Source: Alteromonas lipotrueae
GTDB taxonomy: Bacteria > Pseudomonadota > Gammaproteobacteria > Enterobacterales > Alteromonadaceae
DNA length: 47,363 bases
Assembly: GCF_019249215.1 (NCBI RefSeq)
Contig: NZ_JAESDI010000023.1
Span: 1-47,363 of the forward strand
Direction of reading: 5' to 3'
The translations under genes and the position numbers were made by a program. Of the stretch, positions 25,001 through 32,528 are shown one piece after another; position 1 is the first letter of the stretch; the number at the start of each line of letters is the position of its first letter. The notes beneath the pieces were generated by a model. It was given only the letters and a program-made list of their open reading frames with translations. It was not told where the DNA came from and did no database searches.

Positions 25001-27919
25001 ATATCTAAGGTCATCAGGAAAAAAGGTGAGACGAACCTATTTACCACGACCACTCGCTATGACGGCTTCAAAACAACTGTCTCCGATGAATTGAACCCGA
25101 AGTCTCATGAATCCAGTACAACGGTAGATGCACTCGGTCGGGTCATCGAAAAATGCAATAATATGACTCATTGTACATCCTACGAGTATGATGGAAAAGG
25201 GCGGTTAGAATTTACCAAAGTTAAAGGGAGTGAACACTCTAAAATTACCTATAGCTATGATGAATATGGCAGAAAAACCGAAATAAAAGACCCTAGTTTT
25301 GGGACCACCAAGTATGGATACAATGTTTTTGGAGACATCACTACACTAACCGATACGCTAGGTAATGAAACCTCATACGAATATGACCGCCTCGGCAGGC
25401 TAGTGAAAACCATCGAAAAACAGTGCGATGACGATAAGCTGACGAAGGGCGATGATTGCCGTAACTTCACCCTGGTCAGAGACTTAGAAACGACATATTG
25501 TACAAAGAAACCAGCCACCGGTAAAAAGTGTAAGGAAATTATGAGAGCGCGTGAAAACGGCCAGCTGAAAACAGTATATCATCAAACTTACACCTACGAC
25601 GACTATGCTCGGCCAAACACGATAACAACCAAGATTGACGATAAACAGTATGTACAGACAATGAGTTATGACGTCAAAGGACGTTTGCTGAAAGTAGAAT
25701 ACCCTGGCTCAAGTGTCTTCTATACCAAAAACATCTATAAGCACGGCGCGTTAAAAGCCGTTGTGGGTAATTATAGTCATGCCGAGCCTCACAACGTTAA
25801 TGTGGATGAGACTGAGGAGATTTATGATGATTTACTCAGTGATGAAAAAAAAGGCGTAATTCGCTATTGGCAAATGGACGCTATGGACGCCGCTGGCCGA
25901 GTGACAAAAGAAGTCTACGGCAATGGCATCATCAACACCTATACCTTCTCAGACAAGGGACTGCTAACAGGAACAAAGAGCACGCGTATCCGAGATGATA
26001 AAACCCTCAAATTCCGCAACTTTAAATATACATATGATGATTATGGCAACATGATAGAGCGTGCTGATAAGCGTTTGGGGATCACTGACACCTTCGCATA
26101 TGATTCATTGCACCGGCTAACATCCGCTGAGCTGACATCAACAAGAGACAATCATGTTGGTGATCGTGTGAGCAAGATTGAGTATGACGCATTTGGGCGC
26201 ATAGTTAGTAAAACCTATACCCCGGAGAAAGGCCGCGACGTTAAGGTTAATTACACATATGGAGGCGGCGCCGCCGGTATGTATGCGGTAACCCAAGCGG
26301 GCGATAAAGACTATATCTACGACGGCAAGGGGCAACTCACCACAGTAAAAAACAATAATAGCGTGGTCGCTGAGGTCACTTGGGGAGTATATGGCAAACC
26401 AACCCGCATCAGTGAAAACCGCCAGGCCATTGAGTACCGCTATGCCACGGGGAGCAGCCCTATTGTAAAAGTCTTGAAAGATATAGGTGATAATGCGGAA
26501 GAAACTACCCAAGAAACTACCCAAGAAACTACCCAAGAAACTACCCAAGAAACTACCCAAGAAACTACCCATTATATTGGCAATCTGATGGAGCGCACCT
26601 CCACCTCATTGGGGACCGTAACGCGGTTTTATATTCTCGCTGGGGGCAAGCCGGTGGCCATGCGCTACCACAACAGCGCGAATAATAAAATAAAAAACCG
26701 CTATTTTCACCACGATGCTTTGGGCAGCATCGATCTTGTCAGCAGTGCTAGTGGTAAGACTCTGGAGATGCGTAGCTACGCTCCCTGGGGGGCAAAACGA
26801 GACTTCACTCCCACACCTGGAAAGAAAGACGCAAACTTTCAAGTGTCCTCTGACTACACAAACCTTGGCTTTACTGGGCATCAAGATATTCAGGAGCTAT
26901 CGTCAACAAGCCTTGTTCATATGAAAGGACGCGTGTATGACGCAGAGCTGGGAAGTTTTTTAAGCCCAGACCCGATTATACACGACCATATGGGGCCTGA
27001 TGGGTATAACAGATACAGCTATGTCTACAACAACCCTCTGAAACTTACCGACCCTAGTGGCTATGCGCCAAGTGGCTATGCGCCAATAGGTTCCCTTTTG
27101 CACCCTAGCTTCAACGCCGCTAATATCTACCGCGGTAGAGCTAGAACATATAATACATTTCTCCCCCCCAGGAAGAAAGAACCAGATTTCTCGGCTTCGT
27201 TGAAGAAGAGACAGATTAATGGGCATACTTTACCTAGTTTAGATATTTCACAGTTTTTTAAGGGGGCTACCTCGCTGTGGAATGATTCTTCGTCAGGACA
27301 ACTTACTGAGCTCGAAGAGCTCAAAGCAGGCATTGATACATTGATGTGGTTTTGGACAGGGCATGCGGGAGAGGGACACCACGTAACCTACAACGAGTCT
27401 AGGTATTGGTGGAAGCATGGGAATGGGCAAACGCTGACCGTAGATGGTATGATGCTAGACCCCATTCAACTGAGGATCATTGACGGACCGAAAACAAACG
27501 CCGTGAGGCGCTGGCTCTATCCTAAGCTGATTAAAGCTTCATTCGAATATCCCATTTTATCAATACCTATATTTGGTGTAATGTCTACTGATTATTTGGT
27601 ACACAAGATCAATTTTGGGACGGTAGTCTCTCCCTGGGGGATGGGTAGACTGGATGATTTGAAAGTTCATGGTCATGTTACTTTGAACCCTGAAAATAAC
27701 CGCATCTATGATGGGTGGTATGATTTCAACTCCATGGCTGGTTCAATCAACCCACTAGTATTTCTCAGAGAACGCCTGAACAATAGAGCAATAGTTGAGC
27801 ACGGGTTTGGTACGCCATTTGAGATACAATATCGATACGAGAGTAAATATTTTGGGGATGGTCCAGCTCCGCCATCATGTAACCGTAACAGTATACAATG
27901 CCCGATTAAGGGATTCTAG
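22094..27919 (+). CDS. SpvB/RHS-repeat secreted protein with unrecognised C-terminal domain
   Basis: Start at 22094 is chosen because GGAGAG lies eight bases upstream; an upstream ATG at 22052 would add 14 residues. Product about 1941 residues. A leader with a hydrophobic core (LLTFWLCSCLLAPAYA) precedes a SpvB-like segment (DPVYRIPIQVPAGRNGLQPN). Many YD repeats follow (YEYDRLGRLVKT, YEYNGLSQVKK). The RHS core ends with GRVYDAELGSFLSPDPIIHD and YSYVYNNPLKLTDPSGY at about residue 1655. The last 270 residues, which by family precedent would be the effector, contain GHAGEGHH and HGHVTLNPENNRIYDGWYDF and match nothing I know. No immunity-like gene follows; IS debris does. It sits in the proposed integrative element. 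Polymorphic toxin is likely but unproven. Confidence 0.85.
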   Translation: MLYHNKNRRVGSWHCPCYCLLTFWLCSCLLAPAYAISTKDKLIGAIPDNLTVSHGDPVYRIPIQVPAGRNGLQPNLSIVYRPGSQGLAAGVVGSKGNYVINGQYYHRIGEFGADWFLEGTSFVYLCSLPTENSPGTKKVTHKHYCLDGEELVPVAETNGTIGEFGDVDTYYRTRSNGTSLVISRGGTKGKPDYFEVKHNDGTTSIYGKEGNLETDIDIPERVVKLTSDGESSKTVAWAISSKKDQYNNEIIYEYKKDKNFSVLSNPKTPIDKGKIISLKSIRYNDHVIQFHNYSFIESDNGNERKVGVDIYRKKWEGKDYNRLVRSYKLEYGKTDSDKVPDNLFPLSVTLCEKGNNACFESTTFAYKAFHPNLLTSCKDKGEITMTKREDLHVSYCEVEDTKSKSKSYVSGQRISGIFEEKYPEASTILAQPGKVQYTLRSNKETKIMETYIYNENAHHQARLKSITNGNGVVTRLGYTTLLATQDAYFGGKPFYTLGRKAKSHQWDVISNEVKVSSIATDSGLNNSKSTKFRYEGLVLDLTNKRMNGFAKTIEYDVATKMKTETIRDVYDDFPTAGKITKVNRYWAENAEQPIAENRLLTTKELTHRIRHPEGTNSHIKALDVTKERNLEYDPDTQKLLKTTTRTFPKCTRNSILSKNAFIRKYGNAQCIQEVISDKPNGKSYVKRTYRTFEDSENENDWYIGRITEQLESIRKDEFSDFSGTHVSNIKYTFNDEGRVQSKKNRSPSNNSEMLFEEEFTYNMHGEVGVIKFLDGHSTGKKVRKTANTYTGQGELKTSCVYETHAKRCTKYQYDSYGRIKNESKPDGLIIEYEYNGLSQVKKVTTKRGTGGNQKVLGYTKTDYYGIDDTKCSNNVAAHAHAHYCVVTQQFFNKGDKTYNGDTTITQYDRLNRVVRVITDGTDGSDKKSVFTDTEYKPDGKVERVTEPYFEGTAITDIVSTQMDYDDFGRISKVIRKKGETNLFTTTTRYDGFKTTVSDELNPKSHESSTTVDALGRVIEKCNNMTHCTSYEYDGKGRLEFTKVKGSEHSKITYSYDEYGRKTEIKDPSFGTTKYGYNVFGDITTLTDTLGNETSYEYDRLGRLVKTIEKQCDDDKLTKGDDCRNFTLVRDLETTYCTKKPATGKKCKEIMRARENGQLKTVYHQTYTYDDYARPNTITTKIDDKQYVQTMSYDVKGRLLKVEYPGSSVFYTKNIYKHGALKAVVGNYSHAEPHNVNVDETEEIYDDLLSDEKKGVIRYWQMDAMDAAGRVTKEVYGNGIINTYTFSDKGLLTGTKSTRIRDDKTLKFRNFKYTYDDYGNMIERADKRLGITDTFAYDSLHRLTSAELTSTRDNHVGDRVSKIEYDAFGRIVSKTYTPEKGRDVKVNYTYGGGAAGMYAVTQAGDKDYIYDGKGQLTTVKNNNSVVAEVTWGVYGKPTRISENRQAIEYRYATGSSPIVKVLKDIGDNAEETTQETTQETTQETTQETTQETTHYIGNLMERTSTSLGTVTRFYILAGGKPVAMRYHNSANNKIKNRYFHHDALGSIDLVSSASGKTLEMRSYAPWGAKRDFTPTPGKKDANFQVSSDYTNLGFTGHQDIQELSSTSLVHMKGRVYDAELGSFLSPDPIIHDHMGPDGYNRYSYVYNNPLKLTDPSGYAPSGYAPIGSLLHPSFNAANIYRGRARTYNTFLPPRKKEPDFSASLKKRQINGHTLPSLDISQFFKGATSLWNDSSSGQLTELEELKAGIDTLMWFWTGHAGEGHHVTYNESRYWWKHGNGQTLTVDGMMLDPIQLRIIDGPKTNAVRRWLYPKLIKASFEYPILSIPIFGVMSTDYLVHKINFGTVVSPWGMGRLDDLKVHGHVTLNPENNRIYDGWYDFNSMAGSINPLVFLRERLNNRAIVEHGFGTPFEIQYRYESKYFGDGPAPPSCNRNSIQCPIKGF
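22095..22109. promoter_or_regulatory. Zur-box-like palindrome TGTTATATCATAACA (site 3)
   Basis: Overlaps the proposed start codon of the second RHS gene (ATG at 22094-22096). It differs from the Zur core at one position. A bound repressor here would block initiation of transcript elongation or promoter clearance; the 290-base AT-rich stretch upstream (21803-22093) has no gene and must contain the promoter. Confidence 0.45.
26501..26570 (+). repeat. six 12-base tandem units in RHS gene
   Basis: GAAACTACCCAA repeated with no change, the last unit ending in GAAACTACCC. It encodes (Glu-Thr-Thr-Gln)n between two YD repeats. Twelve bases keep frame, so copy number may vary without breaking the protein. 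Confidence 0.95.
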
Positions 27920-28123
27920 GGATTTTCCCCTCTAAAAAGGAGACTGTAACTAATTTTCATATTCATTGGACGATATGTTACCTAGTCTAGCATGTCGCCG
28001 TTTTTGAGTAAGCGTTCGGTCAATTGTAAGCAGTGGGATGGACTCCTCCTCAACTTGAAACGTTGACTTTTTTGGGTCAATATGGTGATGATGAGTTACC
28101 AATATTCACATGAGGAGAAGCCC
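27920..28123. other. gene-free stretch with IS110-like left end
   Basis: No open frame of note. The last 60 bases (GTTACCAATATTCACATGAGG) resemble the leader of an IS110-type element, whose truncated gene follows. No immunity gene for the RHS protein is visible. Confidence 0.5.
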
Positions 28124-28180
28124 ATGGGCCAGATTACAAGAGTCGGTGTTGATATTGCAAAATTAGTTACAGTCTCGTAG
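28124..28180 (+). pseudogene. IS110-family transposase N-terminal fragment
   Basis: MGQITRVGVDIAKLVTVS then TAG. The TRVGVDIAK motif is the start of the RuvC-like DEDD domain of IS110 transposases (D of VGVDIAK). GAGGAG lies upstream. Only 18 residues remain before the frame runs into unrelated sequence. Confidence 0.75.
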
Positions 28181-28238
28181 CCCCCCTTAATAGAGCCTTT
28201 CTACCGCCAAGGCGGGTAATGGTCGCCGCCCGTATCCG

Positions 28239-28452
28239 CTGGTGACCACCGCGGCCAACGAACATGACCTGAACCAGTAAAAAACCTGTTGCACGGCAAC
28301 GAGGAATTCATCTCTGGCGATGCGGGTTATCAGGGCGCTGAGAAGCGGGATGAACTGAAAGACTCGAATGCAGAATGGCTGATTGCCGAGCGTCCCGGCA
28401 AGGTGCGTGCCCTGAAAAAGCATCCTCGTAAGAACAAAACCGTTGACATTAT
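28239..28452 (+). pseudogene. IS5-family transposase, middle fragment with frameshift
   Basis: LVTTAANEHDLNQ, then after a one-base loss near 28281 KNLLHGNEEFISGDAGYQGA and RPGKVRALKKHPRKNKT. This is the central part of an IS5-type transposase with the second catalytic Asp (ISGDAGYQG). Similarity stops after KNKT, where the 19302-19517 fragment takes up the protein in the opposite strand. Confidence 0.8.
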
Positions 28453-28754
28453 ATTACTTAAACACCCGAGAAAATACAGGGAGAGACTAAGAGCTGTTTT
28501 GTTCGAGCCGTTAAACTAATGCCGATTTCGAGGGGATGTCCCCAAGAGTGGTTAGTTGTATTTCAAGTGTTTATTTATAAAAAATTCATATAAAACAATT
28601 AGTAATAATTATTTTGAATTCTTTCGCTGGTAAGGTCGCGATTTTTAAGTGAATTGCAGGGGTGGAAGAAATACAAAATTGTGGGTTTGATGGTCTTAAA
28701 GTATTGGTGATAATTTTAACCCTGATTGAACTGGGGGAGATTCGCCCCCAAAGC
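28453..28754. other. 300-base stretch without a gene
   Basis: Continues the broken IS5 frame into unrelated sequence to a stop near 28519, then AT-rich DNA. I see no promoter, RNA gene or repeat that I can support. Confidence 0.5.
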
Positions 28755-29159
28755 TCATGTTGGGGGGAGAAATAGACTATATGTAGTTGTCGGTATAAGA
28801 TTGTCTCTTATGATGTGCCATATGCTCAACAGTGACTCTAAAACCCCTTTAATCTTGATGAAGAAAATCATCGTTACAATCCCTAGTACACTAAGTAAGA
28901 TGCAAGATAGTAAAACATTGTTTATAGGGTGCGATAAGAACTTAGTAAACCAATGGTTGGTATCCTTCAGTTGCTCAGTATCAAACAAGTTAGTTACCCT
29001 ATAGTAGGCCGCGAATAGAAGCGAGCTAATGCCAATCAAAAGTGTACAAAAATAGTAATTGGATAAGGCACGATGTTCATTATCAGCTAGTCCTAAGTTA
29101 TCGATAGAAATGTAGATTGCAAAGCATATACCTATACTTGTGTGATTCATGGACATCAT
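28755..29159 (-). CDS. small integral membrane protein, hypothetical
   Basis: 134 residues with three likely membrane segments (about 10-25, NYYFCTLLIGISSLLFAAYY at about 34-53, and VLLSCILLSVLGIVTMIFFI at about 82-101) and a polar segment between them. No family recognised. ATG at 29159 or an internal ATG three codons later could be the start; neither has a strong ribosome site. Located in element cargo between IS remnants. It could be an immunity-type membrane protein only by loose analogy; it points the opposite way from the RHS gene. Confidence 0.5.
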   Translation of the reverse strand: MMSMNHTSIGICFAIYISIDNLGLADNEHRALSNYYFCTLLIGISSLLFAAYYRVTNLFDTEQLKDTNHWFTKFLSHPINNVLLSCILLSVLGIVTMIFFIKIKGVLESLLSIWHIIRDNLIPTTTYSLFLPPT

Positions 29160-29178
29160 TTCAATATATTATGACTCT

Positions 29179-29301
29179 ATGAACAAAGAAATTAAACAGC
29201 GTTTAAAGTGGATTGAGCTATACGAAGAGACCAATAATGCGGGCCTAGTTTGTCGTCGGTGTGGAATATCTAGGCCTACTCTCCGAAAATGTAAAAATTG
29301 A
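29179..29301 (+). pseudogene. transposase helix-turn-helix fragment (IS481-like)
   Basis: MNKEIKQRLKWIELYEETNN then GLVCRRCGISRPTLRKC and a stop after 40 codons. The N-terminal HTH of IS481-type transposases looks like this. Nothing of the DDE domain follows. Confidence 0.6.
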
Positions 29302-29350
29302 AATGGGCCAAAATCTTTTCAGCCGTTATGACGAATAGTTTTTAATTTGC

Positions 29351-29396
29351 TTTACCTCCAGAGATGACTAAGGATTTAGTCATCTCTGGAGGTAAA
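29351..29396. other. perfect 21-bp inverted repeat with 4-base loop
   Basis: TTTACCTCCAGAGATGACTAA, loop GGAT, then the exact complement. It lies 46 bases past the stop of the intact bcp. A T-tract is missing on both sides, so it is not a standard terminator, though it could stop transcription or protect a 3' end. It may also be a junction of two IS ends. Confidence 0.85.
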
Positions 29397-29441
29397 AAGT
29401 ATCTACAAACATTTCTAATGCAGCTTAAAGTTACTGTAGTT

Positions 29442-29900
29442 TCATTTTTTTAAGTAGTTTAAAACAACCTCATGATGATCTTTGGTTTTAAACTTATTAA
29501 ATACATGCTCAATATTGCCGTTTTCATCAACTAGGAAAGATGTTCGTACCACGCCCATATTTTCACGGCCCATGAACTTTTTCAGTTGCCAAACACCATA
29601 TGCCTCACAAACAGCATGATCTTCGTCTGCGAGTAGGGTGAAGTTCAGTTCCTGTTTGTTGGTGAAGTTTGTAAGCTTTTTCGGAGTGTCAGGGCTAATG
29701 CCGAGTATCACTACGTTTAACTCGTCAAGTTCTGATTTGGTGTCTCTTATAGCGCAAGCTTGAACAGTACAGCCAGGGGTAGAGGCTCTTGGGTAAAAGT
29801 AAACAAGAACTTTTTTGCCTTTGAAGTCGGTAAGAGAAACTGATTCATCACTCTGGTCTTGTAATGTAAATTCTGGTGCTTTTTGGCCTGCTTCAACCAT
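29442..29900 (-). CDS. bcp: intact Bcp/PrxQ-type peroxiredoxin carried by the element
   Basis: 152 residues, complete. The peroxidatic cysteine is C44 in TPGCTVQAC and the resolving cysteine C49, as in the Bcp subfamily. It reduces hydroperoxides with thiol donors in the cytoplasm. Family C-terminus (FKTKDHHEVVLNYLKK) is present. It lies 105 bases after srap, on the same strand, and differs clearly from the truncated chromosomal copy at 35694-36068 (for example EAGQKAPEFTLQDQSDESVS versus QAGDKAPQFSLQNQNDETIT), so it is not a simple duplication. It probably supplies the function that the insertion destroyed. Confidence 0.93.
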   Translation of the reverse strand: MVEAGQKAPEFTLQDQSDESVSLTDFKGKKVLVYFYPRASTPGCTVQACAIRDTKSELDELNVVILGISPDTPKKLTNFTNKQELNFTLLADEDHAVCEAYGVWQLKKFMGRENMGVVRTSFLVDENGNIEHVFNKFKTKDHHEVVLNYLKK

Positions 29901-30005
29901 TATTAAATCCTTCCTTCTTCCATCAATGAATGTAGTTTTCGTTAAAATAGCTTTTCGCCATTGTGTTGAGTAATAAAGCTTCTTTGGAGCGTAAGCTTTT
30001 AATTC

Positions 30006-30473
30006 CTATGATAACAAGTCACGCATAATATTTAACTGCTTTGTGAGTTCAGATGTCTTTTGGCGCTCTTGTTTTAACATATTTTCATAGTCGCCTCGGG
30101 CTTGAGTCATTCTCTGTAGATTTTGCTCAAGCTGCATTGTCTTTTTCTCGTTGTCTAAGTTTTTGTTGAACCAGTAAACAAGCTCACGCTTGGCGTTATC
30201 GAGTTTACCTTCGAGAATAGTGACCGGATCAATCTGCTTCTTTTCGATAGACTGTTGCTGCTGTAGCGCTTTTCGTCTATTTTTTATTTCCTTGAGCTTA
30301 ATTACAGGCCACTGCCTTCTGCTGATTGCGTTTCTATGCATCCCTGTCAGTTCTGACAACTGTGTGATTGTGGCTGGTAGGTTGGCGCTTGATCCTATCT
30401 TATCGATGGCTTTGACTAAACGCTCTGTGTTTTCCTTAAAATCTCGTTGGTTTCTCTCATCAAAGTTATTCAT
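30006..30473 (-). CDS. srap: SE-type recombination auxiliary protein (SRAP/TnpC-like)
   Basis: 155 residues: an N-terminal helix-turn-helix (about 28-55, ATITQLSELTGMHRNAISRR) and a long coiled coil rich in Lys, Glu and Gln (about 75-150). This matches the small last gene of Tn554-like and SE cores (TnpC or SRAP), which assists recombination. Its start overlaps the intB end by eight bases. In described SEs SRAP promotes attachment-site recombination; here the role is inferred from size, order and shape. Confidence 0.72.
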   Translation of the reverse strand: MNNFDERNQRDFKENTERLVKAIDKIGSSANLPATITQLSELTGMHRNAISRRQWPVIKLKEIKNRRKALQQQQSIEKKQIDPVTILEGKLDNAKRELVYWFNKNLDNEKKTMQLEQNLQRMTQARGDYENMLKQERQKTSELTKQLNIMRDLLS

Positions 30474-32520
30474 CGTCTACACAATGCCCTAGTAATTCTA
30501 GTACTTGCTTAGCCTCGCTAATCACCTCTTGTATTTGCTCGTAATTGTCTTGATAGGTTGGGTTGTTAAGATTTGCTCGATTAGTGTTGTAAATCTCTCG
30601 CCAATAGGGGGCATTAGCCTCACTTACAATGGCATTTGAACAACGGTTAGGGTTACATCTGAGGGAGCCAATACAGGGAAGGTCTTTATTTGTGCTATCG
30701 GCACCGTAGCAATACCCTAATCCTACATTAATAACTCCAAGGCCTTGGTCGGCCATTGCTTCAAAGATTTCATCCTTAGAATAACCGCTTGCCATATAGC
30801 CTTTGAATGCACTGCGTAGCCGCTCTTTGTGTTCATTTGCTTTGCCTCCAAGGTAATTACCATCAGGATCTGCGGTTGCTTTAATCACTTCAATCTCAGA
30901 CTGTTTCCTGAGCCTTTGTGCTGTTTGGCTCTCAACTAAACTGTCTGCAATCCCGCCGTAGCCCATTGTGACATCACTTGTAGATCCTCTTGTTAGAAAT
31001 TTATCTACGGTATTGACCAAATGCTTAAGTTGAAATGAAATTAGTGGAAGACCTGCTTCCAGCCTATACAGTTGATATGCGAGTGTATGGCGCATCATAT
31101 AGTTACTAAAACCAAAGCTATCGTCGGGGGAAGCATGCTTTATAAAAACTCTAATTTGATGGCGAATAATAACTGATGTTTGCTGTTTCTCTTCCTCTTG
31201 TGGCTTTTTTGTTTGAATAGAGCTAAATACTAATCGCCTTTGAGTTATAGAACTTAAAACTTTTATCGCATTAATTGCATCCTCTATGATTGGAATAACT
31301 ACCCACTTATCATCGAAAAGTCCTTTGGATAAGCTATCTTTTCCTTTAAAAACATGTGAGTTAAGCAGTTTTATTCCATTTTCTTCAGTAAGGCAGGTTT
31401 TTAAATCTAACACTGCCAATTCGGATGGGCGCATCCCTGTGTATTGGCCTATTAAGTATTTAGCAGCGCTTGCCACGAGCGCTAAATGTTCATAGGCTAC
31501 TGATAATGAAAACCTGCACCCTTGACGCTCATTTAGAAAGAAGGTCATGTCTTTAAAGTTATATTTTCCCTTCGAATTACGCAGCTCATTGGGTATGCCG
31601 TATTTTGAATCAACAAATGTCTCAGCATAACCTGCGTTAAGAAGGCGAAAAGCTCTGTATAAGTAAAAAGTTCGCTTTGTAAGTCCTAAGTCGTTGCAAT
31701 AATCTGGTGTATTGTCCTGTGCATATCGACTTACATACGAGTCTGACACTTCTTCTTCCATTGTCATTAGAAAGTCGTGCACTAGCAGTGAAGCAGCTCT
31801 TACGAGCTTATCGAAAGCCCAGTTTGGCAATACCTGTTCCGAAACTTGCTTTTTATAACGGCTTTCCCACGTGAATTGATCTGAGTCGAAGGCAGGTACG
31901 CTTTTCCCAAAAATATGCTCAGATGTGTAGGGGTTTTGGATGTACGAAAAAAACTGTCTCAAGTCATCGTTATAGGTACTTTTGTGGACTTCAGCCGCTT
32001 TTCTGTAATCATCAGCCTGTAATTGGGTAAGAGATAAGTATGTTTTTTCAATATGTTCATGTCCAAGCTTAGTTTTTAGATGTCGGAAGAGAGTCTCTAG
32101 GAACCGTAGTCCTGACTTCATGTGTGCCAAAACTGTATTTGCAGCAAGTTTGTTAGTTGTCTTTTTTTTGGCTTTTTTTCTATTATTTATAAAAACTTCT
32201 GGAGTAAGTAATACGGCTAGTAAAATACATTTTATTTCAATAATAACCTCTGATGGCACGCTTTTATATTTGGCGAAGTTAATCCTGAGTTTACTTCCTT
32301 TGATATTGGGGGAGGCACTAGGGTTTTCTATGTTGAAATCCCACTCAGTGTCAGAAAACAGTGAAGTTTCTGAGACTGGTAGGTTGAGTAATTCATTTAG
32401 GTACAGTGCGTTATCTTTGTTTACAGCTCTATTGTAGTCAGCACTTAAAATGTTTGATTTGTATCTTTTTAGCTGAGCAATCGTACTTAAAATGCTGAGG
32501 TATTTTGGTAGTCTCTCCAT
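30466..32520 (-). CDS. intB: tyrosine recombinase, IntB-like
   Basis: 684 residues. The C-terminal catalytic domain shows box I Arg in LIGQYTGMRPSELAVL, box II NYMMRHTLAYQLYR (Asn where His is usual, Arg kept), QLKHLVN for the second His and a candidate nucleophile Tyr in SDVTMGYGGI. A cysteine-rich tail (GLGYCYGADS, LPCIGSLRCNPNRCS, about residues 600-640) looks like a zinc-binding module. The N-terminal 200 residues probably bind arm sites. It lies eight bases after tfp and overlaps srap. Third in the recombinase trio. Confidence 0.82.
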   Translation of the reverse strand: MERLPKYLSILSTIAQLKRYKSNILSADYNRAVNKDNALYLNELLNLPVSETSLFSDTEWDFNIENPSASPNIKGSKLRINFAKYKSVPSEVIIEIKCILLAVLLTPEVFINNRKKAKKKTTNKLAANTVLAHMKSGLRFLETLFRHLKTKLGHEHIEKTYLSLTQLQADDYRKAAEVHKSTYNDDLRQFFSYIQNPYTSEHIFGKSVPAFDSDQFTWESRYKKQVSEQVLPNWAFDKLVRAASLLVHDFLMTMEEEVSDSYVSRYAQDNTPDYCNDLGLTKRTFYLYRAFRLLNAGYAETFVDSKYGIPNELRNSKGKYNFKDMTFFLNERQGCRFSLSVAYEHLALVASAAKYLIGQYTGMRPSELAVLDLKTCLTEENGIKLLNSHVFKGKDSLSKGLFDDKWVVIPIIEDAINAIKVLSSITQRRLVFSSIQTKKPQEEEKQQTSVIIRHQIRVFIKHASPDDSFGFSNYMMRHTLAYQLYRLEAGLPLISFQLKHLVNTVDKFLTRGSTSDVTMGYGGIADSLVESQTAQRLRKQSEIEVIKATADPDGNYLGGKANEHKERLRSAFKGYMASGYSKDEIFEAMADQGLGVINVGLGYCYGADSTNKDLPCIGSLRCNPNRCSNAIVSEANAPYWREIYNTNRANLNNPTYQDNYEQIQEVISEAKQVLELLGHCVDDE

Positions 32521-32528
32521 TTTTTTCC

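Noticed and set aside
5370..28195. GTAGCCCCC(C)TAA-like words at about 5372, 19540 and 28178
   Set aside because: Short, not framed by constant sequence; perhaps ends of a lost IS, but not enough to call.
29178..30005. Bcp at 29442 as the reconstituted 3' end of the native gene
   Set aside because: The intact copy looks divergent along its whole length from the truncated gene, and coding sequence is complete with its own start and stop, so a chimeric junction cannot be shown.
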